A stretch of 7,157 bases of DNA from NCBI GenBank assembly GCA_019347795.1, contig JAHWKS010000268.1, positions 1 to 7,157 of the forward strand. The letters are read 5' to 3'. The notes under the pieces are model-generated. The model searched no databases, had not been told where the DNA came from, and was given only the letters and a program-made list of their open reading frames with translations. This document shows, piece after piece, positions 1 through 5,333 of this stretch. The DNA comes from Planctomycetota bacterium (GTDB taxonomy: Bacteria; Planctomycetota; Planctomycetia; Pirellulales; Pirellulaceae). The position numbers and the translations under genes are program-made. Positions within the stretch are counted from its first letter, which is position 1; each line of letters opens with the position of its first letter.

Positions 1-2
1 AC

Positions 3-188
3 GTCACGTTCATGTTCCTCGGCGGCAACGACCTCTTCCCGATCGCGGGCGCGAAGTGCTGCGGCCGGCCGTGGGTGCGCGGCTACGTCCGCCGCACGCG
101 GCGGCTGATCCGCATCTACGGGCGGACGATCTGGATGACGCTCCCCGCGCCGCGCGACCGCGGCCTCGCGCGCGGGTTCCGGAGGGTC
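3..188 (+). other. SGNH/GDSL hydrolase-like coding segment, truncated at both ends
   Basis: The first ~62 codons of the open frame do not resemble any sigma-factor region. They read VTFMFLGGNDLFPI, then a cysteine pair, then a basic WVRGYVRRTRRLIRIYG stretch, then IWMTLPAPRD (LPAPRD at 141-158) and GFRRVNRAVRR. GGND (21-32) fits block III (GxND) of SGNH-fold hydrolases, whose Asn helps form the oxyanion hole. The strand ending in 'LPAPRD' followed by a helix with '..VN.A.R' resembles DUF459-like SGNH proteins as I know them from actinobacteria. The block I serine motif would lie left of the window, and the block V DxxH motif would lie beyond the switch point and is not seen. This is therefore the central part of such an enzyme only. 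The assignment rests on motif recognition; a homology search would settle it. Confidence 0.5.
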
Positions 189-491
189 AACCGCGCCGTG
201 CGCCGCGGCCCGGACTTGCCGACGGAGTCGGAGACGCTCGAGAGCAACTGCGTCGAGACGGCGACGCCGCTGGCGTTGGTGCTGGAGGGGGAGCGTCGGA
301 CGCAGGTCCGGGCGGGCCTGGCCCGGCTGCGGGCCCTCGACCGGGCGACGCTGGTGGCGTTCTACGTCAACGGCAAGTCGCTGATCGAGATGGCCGACGA
401 GTTCGACGCCCCGGTCGGCACGATCAAGCGCCGCCTCCACGTCGCCCGCAAGCGGCTCGCCAAGGAGGTCGATGGCCTCATGGCGGTGTAA
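3..491 (+). CDS. Sigma-70 family (ECF-type) RNA polymerase sigma factor, C-terminal part, in a composite frame; 5' partial
   Basis: The open frame runs in from the left edge to a TAA at 489-491. From about 189 on it matches an ECF-type sigma factor: NRAVRRG, a linker (ESETLESN), then sigma region 4, the helix-turn-helix that contacts the -35 element, at about 360-471 (FYVNGKSLIEMADEF, then APVGTIKRRLHVARKRLAKE). Region-4 sequences of this style, with 'SLIEM.DEFDAPVGTIKRRLHVARKRLA', are as I recall them characteristic of planctomycete sigma factors. The usual region 2 (core binding, -10 recognition) should lie just before NRAVRRG as a '...GWLR...MAINRAVRRG' block. It is absent in all three forward frames, and unrelated sequence takes its place. 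An ATG exists at 12-14, but it sits inside the foreign segment and is not a credible sigma start. As drawn, the product could not act as a sigma factor. Third codon positions are almost all G or C. I am confident in region 4 and doubtful that the whole frame is one natural gene. Confidence 0.7.
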   Translation, partial: VTFMFLGGNDLFPIAGAKCCGRPWVRGYVRRTRRLIRIYGRTIWMTLPAPRDRGLARGFRRVNRAVRRGPDLPTESETLESNCVETATPLALVLEGERRTQVRAGLARLRALDRATLVAFYVNGKSLIEMADEFDAPVGTIKRRLHVARKRLAKEVDGLMAV

Positions 492-531
492 ACCAACCGC
501 AGGACGGGATCGGTCCGTCCTTCGATGAACC

Positions 532-567
532 ACGGGAGCCTTCTGTCGTGATGCAGAAGGCTCCCGT
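532..567 (+). terminator. Perfect 14-bp hairpin after the sigma frame, probable terminator
   Basis: Arms 532-545 and 554-567 are exact reverse complements (ACGGGAGCCTTCTG) around an 8-base loop, starting 41 bases after the sigma stop codon. The right arm is followed by TGCGTTTG, so the U-tract is weak. A smaller hairpin with GGACGG/CCGTCC arms (502-507 and 515-520) lies just upstream. Position and stability suggest transcription ends here for the plus-strand frame. The poor T-run leaves open an mRNA 3'-end stabiliser or a Rho-assisted stop. Confidence 0.6.
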
Positions 568-696
568 TGCGTTTGAGGACGTAGGCGCCGTGAAGCGGAA
601 TTACCGGTCTCGTGGAAATAGAGTGGATAGGCCTCTCGCCCGGCGACGATGAGAACGGATAGCGCTCTGCACTCGACCTTCCAATCGCAACGCGTC

Positions 697-897
697 ATGA
701 GTTCTCTTGATCCCGCTATACAAAGCCTCTTGTCCGCTCAGCAGGGCGCCCTGCGAAACCAGGTCGCCTTCACGGTCGCCGCCAAGCAACTCGACGCGAC
801 GCGACAGCAAGGGGACGCGGCGAACGCGCTCCTGGAACAGGCCGTTCAGTTGAGCAAAGCGCTGGGCGCGGGGGAGAACTACGACGCGCAGGCGTAA
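697..897 (+). CDS. YjfB-like putative motility family small protein
   Basis: This 66-residue protein, starting MSSLDPAIQSLLSAQQ, has no signal peptide and no membrane segment. It is predicted to be nearly all helical: a Gln/Ala-rich first helix, a central 'NQVAFTVAAKQLDATRQQGDA' type helix, and a C-terminal 'LLEQAVQLSKAL' helix. The pattern (short N-terminal Leu/Ala helix, QQ..., a V...KK.LD...Q.G..  core, then a LLE helix) matches the YjfB putative motility family, which is about 60 residues long. The family's biochemical role is unknown, and no flagellar or chemotaxis gene is visible nearby. The frame is open from an earlier ATG at 649, which would add 16 residues (MRTDSALHSTFQSQRV). I chose 697 because it gives the usual family length. 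Neither start has a clear ribosome-binding site. The gene stands alone and converges with the minus-strand gene ending at 924. Confidence 0.6.
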   Translation: MSSLDPAIQSLLSAQQGALRNQVAFTVAAKQLDATRQQGDAANALLEQAVQLSKALGAGENYDAQA

Positions 898-923
898 GCA
901 CCATCGTCCCGTTAGGAACCGAA

Positions 924-1811
924 CTACCGGAACACGTGCGAGATTTCTTCGTTCTCGTCGATGCGCCGCCTGGTCCAGACGTAGCGGCTGTCGCCCAATA
1001 GCTCGGGGGCGGATTGGAAGTAGCGGCCGAGCTCCGCCAGGTGCTGCGGCGCCGGCCGCTCTCCCGAACGGTCCAGGTGCGCGGAGACAATCAGCACGAA
1101 GTAGGCGCCGGACCGCGGAACGCTCATGCGGAACTGTCCCTCGGCGTCGGCCTTCGCCGCATCGCCGCCAATCTGTTGAATGGCGGCCAGAGCGGGATCG
1201 GCCGGATCCAGCGGTTCGCCGTCGGGACGAAACGGGGCGGTCGGCGCCTTCGCTTCGGGACGGGCATCCTCGGGCAACAGGATCACCGTGGCGCCGCTGT
1301 CGGGAGTTGGCAGATTATCGCCCGCGTCGTAGGCGACCGAGCCGGCGACGCTCCAGGGTCCCCCCGCGTCCGCGTTCTCGCTTTCCGGCGCCGCGCCGCC
1401 GATGACCACTCCAAACGCGAAGCTCACCAGCGCCACCAGCCCCAACAGCGCGCCTTGGGCGTACAGGATCCAACGCGGGACAGCCACCTTGTCGAGGTCG
1501 AGCGGCTGGCGGGTCGATGGCGCTTCATCTTCCTCGACGTAGACGTACTCCGTTTCGTATTCGTAATCGGGAAACTCCGGATAATCCTCATCCGGCGTCG
1601 CCGGCTCTTCGCCGACGGCGGTTGAGGGGCCGGCATCGGTGGGAGGCGCCGCGGAAAACGCTTCCGCCGGCGCAGGCGGCTGCGCACTCGGCTCCTCCGC
1701 AGGCACAGTCACCTTGTTCTTGCACTGCGGACAGGAGACCACCGCCCCGGCCTTCTTGCTGCCGACGCTCAGTCGCTGTTGACAATGTTCGCAACGAAAG
1801 CGAACCGGCAT
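924..1811 (-). CDS. Zinc-ribbon, single-TM membrane protein with C-terminal beta domain (carboxypeptidase regulatory-like)
   Basis: The 295-residue protein has four parts. Residues 1-37 form a zinc ribbon with two CxxC knuckles (C7/C10 and C27/C30), similar to MJ0042-type or double-zinc-ribbon N-termini common in planctomycete proteins. Residues 38-112 are a low-complexity linker, first Pro/Ala-rich, then strongly acidic and Tyr-rich (about 74-96). A single hydrophobic helix follows at about 114-138 (WILYAQGALLGLVALVSFAF onwards). Residues 150-295 begin VAGSVAYD and contain ADAEGQFRMSVPRSGAYFVL, the strand pattern of a carboxypeptidase-regulatory-like or transthyretin-type beta fold. By inference the zinc ribbon is cytoplasmic and the C-terminal domain lies outside the inner membrane. 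The ATG has a GGAG site 5 bases upstream (plus-strand CTCC at 1817-1820). The gene follows the 96-residue membrane gene by 55 bp, so co-transcription is likely. Its function is unknown, and no catalytic motif is seen. Confidence 0.8.
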   Translation of the reverse strand: MPVRFRCEHCQQRLSVGSKKAGAVVSCPQCKNKVTVPAEEPSAQPPAPAEAFSAAPPTDAGPSTAVGEEPATPDEDYPEFPDYEYETEYVYVEEDEAPSTRQPLDLDKVAVPRWILYAQGALLGLVALVSFAFGVVIGGAAPESENADAGGPWSVAGSVAYDAGDNLPTPDSGATVILLPEDARPEAKAPTAPFRPDGEPLDPADPALAAIQQIGGDAAKADAEGQFRMSVPRSGAYFVLIVSAHLDRSGERPAPQHLAELGRYFQSAPELLGDSRYVWTRRRIDENEEISHVFR

Positions 1812-1824
1812 GGAAGCTCCGATA

Positions 1825-1841
1825 GGCGCCGAAGCGGCGCC
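1825..1841 (-). promoter_or_regulatory. GC-rich intercistronic hairpin upstream of the zinc-ribbon gene
   Basis: On either strand GGCGCCG (1825-1831) and CGGCGCC (1835-1841) pair into a 7-bp all-GC stem with a 3-base loop. It lies in the 55-bp gap between the two minus-strand genes, 4 bases upstream of the GGAG ribosome-binding site of the downstream gene. No T-run follows on the minus strand, so it does not look like an intrinsic terminator. It could be a processing or stability element or could tune translation of the zinc-ribbon protein. It may also be chance in such GC-rich DNA. Confidence 0.3.
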
Positions 1842-1866
1842 GATGGCGTCTCGGGCGGTCGCAGGG

Positions 1867-2157
1867 TCATTCCGGCGGGTCCTCCTCCGGCGATTGTGCC
1901 GGATCCGGCGTCGCAGGAGGGCGCCTCCGGGCCCGCTCCTCCCAAGCGAGGACCGTCATCGCCACCGCCAGCAAAAGCAGCACCCCGTTGATAGCCAGAA
2001 GAACCAGACACGCTATCCCGATTATGCGCAGAACCTGCGCCAGCGGCGAGTCCTGCAAGGCGACCGCCAGCAGGTAACCGCCCATCATCACCCCCCACGC
2101 CACGAGGAGGGTGAAATAGGCGTAGATCAGCCCGACAAGCAAGGAGCGGTATTGCAC
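1867..2157 (-). CDS. Small two-helix integral membrane protein, unknown function
   Basis: I do not recognise a family for this 96-residue protein. It has two long hydrophobic segments, at about residues 6-34 (LLVGLIYAYFTLLVAWGVMM onwards) and 43-70 (LRIIGIACLVLLAINGVLLL onwards). A short polar loop (QDSPLAQV) separates them. A basic patch (ERARRR, about 73-78) follows the second helix, and the tail is Pro/Asp/Glu-rich (PDPAQSPEEDPPE). By the positive-inside rule, both ends should be cytoplasmic. The start is a GTG at 2155-2157. No ATG lies in frame upstream before the stop at about 2239-2241, and a GGGA-type site sits about 7 bases before the GTG. The gene precedes the zinc-ribbon membrane protein by 55 bp on the same strand, so the two probably form one unit. 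The opposite plus-strand frames here are shadows. Confidence 0.7.
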   Translation of the reverse strand: MQYRSLLVGLIYAYFTLLVAWGVMMGGYLLAVALQDSPLAQVLRIIGIACLVLLAINGVLLLLAVAMTVLAWEERARRRPPATPDPAQSPEEDPPE

Positions 2158-2209
2158 AAGCGGTTCCCGGATAACTGCCCGTCTCTCGACTCGCCGCCGA
2201 TAGCGGGCG

Positions 2210-2215
2210 ATAATA
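2210..2215 (-). promoter_or_regulatory. Candidate -10 element for the minus-strand membrane unit
   Basis: On the minus strand these bases read TATTAT, five of six matches to a sigma-70 -10 box, 52 bases before the GTG start at 2157. No good -35 is found 16-19 bases further upstream, so an ECF or activator-dependent promoter, or none, is possible. The element overlaps the plus-strand -35 candidate, so the two divergent promoters would compete. Confidence 0.25.
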
Positions 2216-2242
2216 GACGAAGACTCGGGGACCCGCTATTCT
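2214..2242 (+). promoter_or_regulatory. Candidate promoter of the toxin-antitoxin pair
   Basis: TAGACG (2214-2219) and TATTCT (2237-2242) each match the sigma-70 consensus at four of six positions. They are separated by the optimal 17 bases. Transcription would begin near 2249, giving a leader of about 42 bases before the antitoxin ATG. The -10 candidate is covered by the repeats described at 2200-2259. The match is moderate and unproven. Confidence 0.35.
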
Positions 2243-2279
2243 ACTCAAACCTGCTATTCCAAGTGACGGATCGCCAAAG

Positions 2280-2285
2280 AAGGAG
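2280..2285 (+). promoter_or_regulatory. Ribosome-binding site of the antitoxin gene
   Basis: AAGGAG lies 5 bases before the ATG at 2291. It is the clearest Shine-Dalgarno sequence in the window and fixes the antitoxin start. The overlapping toxin start at 2538 has no comparable site. That fits the usual arrangement in which antitoxin is made in excess and the toxin is translated by coupling. Confidence 0.7.
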
Positions 2286-2290
2286 TTCGT

Positions 2291-2554
2291 ATGATCTCTA
2301 AGTTGACGCCGGAAATTAAGGAAGCAGTCGCAAATCAGCACGGCGGCCCGCTCCGGATTGAGGAAACCGACGGTTCCTACGTTCTCATGTCGATGGAGGT
2401 CTATCGCGAACTGATGGGCGTAGGGTCCGACGAGGAGCTCCATGCTTCCGTTCAAGCGCTGCAGGCCGGACACAAGGCCCACCAGCAAGGCAGGACGCGG
2501 TCGTTCCGGGATTTCCTCGATGAACTCGGGCGCAAACATGAAGTACCGGGTTGA
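2291..2554 (+). CDS. Type II toxin-antitoxin system antitoxin, Phd/RelB-like
   Basis: This 87-residue protein lies directly upstream of, and overlaps by 17 bases, a ParE/RelE-type toxin gene. That arrangement is the main evidence for its role. The N-terminal part (LTPEIKEAVANQHGGPLRIE, then GSYVLMSMEVYRELM, about residues 5-42) resembles the short beta-strand/helix N-domain of planctomycete antitoxins of the 'GGPL.V.....YVL...VY' type, which is expected to dimerise and bind DNA. The C-terminal part (about 47-87; QAGHKAHQQGRTRSFRDFLD, ELGRKHEV) is a polar helix of the kind that wraps around and blocks the toxin. The start is set by a strong AAGGAG. I cannot assign it firmly to Phd, RelB or ParD. 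It is probably autoregulated through the repeats upstream. Third-position base use is more mixed than in the sigma or hydrolase genes, as is common for mobile toxin-antitoxin modules. Confidence 0.75.
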   Translation: MISKLTPEIKEAVANQHGGPLRIEETDGSYVLMSMEVYRELMGVGSDEELHASVQALQAGHKAHQQGRTRSFRDFLDELGRKHEVPG

Positions 2555-2855
2555 GATTACAGCGCCGGCCGAATCGGACATTGAAGAAGCGTATCTTTGG
2601 ATTCGCAACAACGCGCCGGAGGCGGCGGTGCGATGGCGGGAGGGGCTTTACCATGTAGCCCAGGAGCTGGAAACTTCGCCTCGCCGGTTCGGGCTGGCTC
2701 CGGAAGACGCGGTGGTAGATTTCGAGGTGCGGCAATTCGTCTACACGTCGTATCGCATCCTCTATACCGTCAAGGACGACGCCGTTTACATTCTTCACGT
2801 GCGGCGCGGAGCGCGGCAGTTCCTCACGGCGGAAGAAATCCAGGCGCCGCCGTAG
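2538..2855 (+). CDS. Type II toxin-antitoxin system toxin, RelE/ParE family
   Basis: This 105-residue protein starts MKYRVEITAPAESDIEEAYL, a strand followed by a helix with the 'A..Di..a..wi' pattern of the ParE/RelE fold. Next come RWREGLYHVAQELETSPRRF (second helix, then the typical 'P.r...a.E'), RQFVYTSYRILYTVKDDAVY (the central 'R.....YRI.Y.v....v.il.v.r' strands) and ILHVRRGARQF. Length and order match the family (about 90-105 residues). ParE members poison DNA gyrase and RelE members cleave ribosomal mRNA. The C-terminal GARQFLTAEEI does not tell me which target applies. The frame is open from 2442, and ATGs at 2442 and 2520 are possible. I chose 2538 because the conserved fold begins there and it gives the usual 17-bp overlap with the antitoxin. 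The ribosome-binding site is weak, suggesting translational coupling. Confidence 0.8.
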   Translation: MKYRVEITAPAESDIEEAYLWIRNNAPEAAVRWREGLYHVAQELETSPRRFGLAPEDAVVDFEVRQFVYTSYRILYTVKDDAVYILHVRRGARQFLTAEEIQAPP

Positions 2856-2888
2856 CCGCGTGACGCTCTAAGCAACGTCGGCAAATCG

Positions 2889-2916
2889 TTGACTTGCGGG
2901 GCGCAACGGCCACAAT
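2889..2916 (+). promoter_or_regulatory. Candidate sigma-70 promoter of the secreted hydrolase gene
   Basis: TTGACT (2889-2894, five of six consensus matches) and CACAAT (2911-2916, four of six) are separated by 16 bases in the gap between the toxin stop and the hydrolase start. Transcription would start near 2923, leaving a leader of about 55 bases. The leader ends in a GGAG site (2970-2973), 5 bases before the ATG. It is the best housekeeping-type promoter match I found in the window. Confidence 0.45.
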
Positions 2917-2978
2917 GAAAGAAGCGGCGTTTTTCTGCGAATCACCGACGCTCGTCTCTTCGCTGCTCCGGAGCGAAC

Positions 2979-5333
2979 ATGAATCAAACCCGTTTGGCGC
3001 CGATGGCGTTTAGCTGCGCGGTCCTCGTGCTCTTGGCGCCCACCGCCCGCGGCGAGGTTGTGACGCTCAAGAACGGCCTTCACCTGGAAGGGTCGCTGGG
3101 GAAAATTGCGGAATTGGGCGCCAATCCGCTGGAGGGCGAAAACCCCGGCGGCCCGGTCGATGTTAAGAAGATCGTGCTCATCGACGACGGCCTGCGGCGG
3201 GTGTTTATCAGCAGCAACTTGATCGCTCCCCCCATCGATCCGGCCGTGCGGAACCTCGTGAAGCTGCGGTTCGACGATCAGCGGGTGGCGACGTCGGGGC
3301 GACGAGTGGCGTCGGTGGGATCGATCGTGCGGATCACCCCCTTCGACGAATGGGGCCGGCGAACGGTCACCATCAACACCCCGCAAGGGACGGTGGACGT
3401 GATTCAGGGAATCACCGAGGTTACGCCCACCTACACCCGCGTGCAGGGGCTGCAGGTCGGCCAGAACAGCTACGAGTGGGACATGCGGCTGGCCACCAGC
3501 TCCATCCCGCGCGACGTGTTGAGCAAGGTCATCCACAAGCACATCGACGCCGGCGACGCCACGATGCGCACCAAGGTTGTTCGCCTCTATATCCAGGCCG
3601 GCCGGGAGCGGGACGCCCAGTTGGAGCTGGACGCCGTGCTGAAGGATTTTCCCGAGCTGGGGGACCTGGAGAAGCTCAATAATGAACTGCGGCAAGCGAC
3701 GGCTCAGCGACTGCTCGACGAGCTGGACCTGCGGGCCGAGGCGGGGCAGCATCACCTGGCGCTGCGGATGCTTTCGGCGTTTCCCGCGAAGGGGGTGGCG
3801 GGCGAATTGCTGCTCAAGGTTCGAGATCGGTTGTCGAAGTACGCCGGGGTCCAGGAGAAAGGGGAGCGGGTTCTCGAGTTGCTCGAGCAGCACCTTGGGG
3901 AGATCAGCGACGAAGCCCTCCGCGCCCGCATCACGCCGGCGGTCGAGGAGATCGCGCGGGAGCTGAACATCCACACGCTCGATCGCATGGCGCCGTACCT
4001 GCTCCTGTCCGACGGCGACGCCCACGGCGCCGACGCGAAGCTTGCGGTGGCGATCAGCGGCTGGCTGATCGGGCCCGACGCGGCCTTGGAGAACCTCGCC
4101 GTGGCTTCCTCGCTCTATGACGCCCGCAACCTGGTGCGCGACTACCTTCGCGCCGGTCTGCAGCACGAGCGGGACGCGATTCTCGAGCAGCTCGAAGGGA
4201 TGGAAGGGGGCGCCCCGCCCTACGTGGCGAAGCTGCTGGAGCACATGAAGCCGGCGATCGAACTCGAGCCGGCCGACCGCGGACTTTACGAACTCACGGC
4301 GCCGGGATTGCCGAATGAACCGGACTTCCCTTACTTCGTGCAGCTCCCGCCGGAGTACGATCCGATGCGAAAGTACCCCTGCATCGTGTCGCTGCACGCC
4401 GCGGGCACGACGCCGCAGCATCAGATCGACTGGTGGGCCGGCGCCTACAGCGAAGCCTCCGTCGCCCGATTGGGCCAAGCGACGCGGAAGGGCTACATCG
4501 TGCTGGCGCCCGCCTGGGGCAAGGAGCACCAGCGAAGTTACGACTACACCGCGCGCGAGCACGCCGCGGTGCTCTCGCCGCTGCGGGACGCCTGCCGGCG
4601 ATTCTCCATCGACACGGACCGCGTCTACCTCAGCGGCCACTCCATCGGAGGCGACGCCGCCTGGGACGTCGGCCTCTCGCACCCGGACCTGTGGGCGGGG
4701 CTGATCGTCATCGGCGGCCGATCGGACAAGTACATCTCCCGCTACACCGAGAACGCCCGCTACACGCTGCCGATGTATTTCGTCGCCGGCGAGATGGACG
4801 GCGACTGGCTCCCCACCAACGAGCGCGACCTCAACCGCTACCTGACGCTGCACAACTTCGACGCGATCGTGGTCGAGTACCAAGGCCGCGGGCACGAGCA
4901 CTTCCACGACGATGTCCAACACATCTTCGACTGGATGGCCCGCCATCGCCGCAACTTCTTCCCTGAGAAATTCTCGTGCGCGTCGATGCGGCCGTGGGAC
5001 AACTTCTTCTTTTGGGCGGAGGTGTCGAATTTTCCGGCGAGGTCGCTGGTGGCCCCGGTGGCGTGGCCGGAGCGAGGCGCCCGCGCGGCGATGACCACCG
5101 GCGAAATCCACCCCAAAAACTACATCAACCTCCAGTCCTCCGCCGACCGCGCGACGATCTGGCTGGCGCCGGAGATGGTCAATTTCGACGAACGGATTTC
5201 GCTCGCCTTCAACCGCCACCGCAAGAGCGAGGCGATCCAGCCCACGGCGGAGGTCATCCTGGAGGACGTGCGAACCCGCGGCGATCGGCAGCATCCCTTC
5301 TGGGCGAAAGTGGAGTTCGCACGAGGTCGGTGA
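2979..5333 (+). CDS. Secreted alpha/beta-hydrolase (esterase/depolymerase-like) with long N-terminal helical extension
   Basis: This 784-residue protein begins with a signal peptide (residues 1-26; hydrophobic MAFSCAVLVLLAPT, likely cut after TARG). It is expected to act outside the cytoplasm. Residues 27-185 form an uncharacterised beta-rich region (VVTLKNGLHLEGSL onwards). About 190-430 are helical and partly TPR-like (VRLYIQAGRERDAQLELDAV). The hydrolase domain spans about 440-660: PYFVQLPPEYDPMRKYP, LHAAG (472-476, oxyanion region), the nucleophile elbow GHSIGG with Ser555, an acid residue in GEMDGDW (Asp607 or Asp609) and the catalytic His639 in GRGHEHFHD. This resembles prolyl-oligopeptidase/feruloyl-esterase/PHB-depolymerase-type enzymes; the substrate cannot be told. 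About 665-784 form a C-terminal region seen after such domains in planctomycetes (NYINLQ...VNFDERISLAFN). GGAG precedes the ATG by 5 bases. The 808-residue frame on the opposite strand is a shadow. Confidence 0.85.
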   Translation: MNQTRLAPMAFSCAVLVLLAPTARGEVVTLKNGLHLEGSLGKIAELGANPLEGENPGGPVDVKKIVLIDDGLRRVFISSNLIAPPIDPAVRNLVKLRFDDQRVATSGRRVASVGSIVRITPFDEWGRRTVTINTPQGTVDVIQGITEVTPTYTRVQGLQVGQNSYEWDMRLATSSIPRDVLSKVIHKHIDAGDATMRTKVVRLYIQAGRERDAQLELDAVLKDFPELGDLEKLNNELRQATAQRLLDELDLRAEAGQHHLALRMLSAFPAKGVAGELLLKVRDRLSKYAGVQEKGERVLELLEQHLGEISDEALRARITPAVEEIARELNIHTLDRMAPYLLLSDGDAHGADAKLAVAISGWLIGPDAALENLAVASSLYDARNLVRDYLRAGLQHERDAILEQLEGMEGGAPPYVAKLLEHMKPAIELEPADRGLYELTAPGLPNEPDFPYFVQLPPEYDPMRKYPCIVSLHAAGTTPQHQIDWWAGAYSEASVARLGQATRKGYIVLAPAWGKEHQRSYDYTAREHAAVLSPLRDACRRFSIDTDRVYLSGHSIGGDAAWDVGLSHPDLWAGLIVIGGRSDKYISRYTENARYTLPMYFVAGEMDGDWLPTNERDLNRYLTLHNFDAIVVEYQGRGHEHFHDDVQHIFDWMARHRRNFFPEKFSCASMRPWDNFFFWAEVSNFPARSLVAPVAWPERGARAAMTTGEIHPKNYINLQSSADRATIWLAPEMVNFDERISLAFNRHRKSEAIQPTAEVILEDVRTRGDRQHPFWAKVEFARGR

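Larger units (their letters stand above)
2200..2259. promoter_or_regulatory. Candidate operator repeats in the divergent intergenic region
   Basis: An 8-bp inverted repeat, ATAGCGGG (2200-2207) and CCCGCTAT (2232-2239), brackets the candidate promoters of both divergent units. The right arm overlaps GCTATTC (2235-2241), which recurs as a direct repeat at 2253-2259, 18 bases downstream and just after the expected transcription start of the toxin-antitoxin pair. Type II antitoxins often autoregulate by binding such repeats over their own promoter, so this is a reasonable operator candidate. That role is inferred from position and symmetry only. Confidence 0.35.

Noticed and set aside
619..649. 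Possible flagellar (FliA/sigma-28) promoter before the YjfB-like gene: TAGAGTGG ... GGCGACGA
   Set aside because: The -10-like box matches only five of eight positions and the spacing (about 19) is longer than the usual 15, so it is not supportable.
56..652. 198-residue plus-strand open frame in the alternative frame over the sigma region
   Set aside because: Its translation is Pro/Arg/Ala low-complexity. The other frame encodes a clear sigma region 4. It also does not restore the missing sigma region 2.
1014..1625. 203-residue plus-strand open frame opposite the zinc-ribbon gene
   Set aside because: Arg/Gly-rich shadow without motifs. The minus-strand frame has paired CxxC knuckles, a TM helix and a Shine-Dalgarno site.
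2442..2537. Upstream start at 2442 for the toxin, giving 137 residues
   Set aside because: The added residues (MLPFKRCRPDTRPTSKAG...) lie in the antitoxin gene, are basic and low-complexity, and precede the conserved fold, which begins at MKYRVEI (2538).
1769..2611. 280-residue minus-strand open frame spanning the intergenic region and the antitoxin
   Set aside because: It overlaps three better supported genes and a promoter region, and shows no domain pattern.
2868..5294. 808-residue open frame on the minus strand, opposite the secreted hydrolase
   Set aside because: It is antisense to a gene with a signal peptide, a GHSIGG elbow and a good ribosome-binding site. Its translation is Arg/Val/His-rich low-complexity sequence with no recognisable motif, as expected from a high-GC3 shadow frame.
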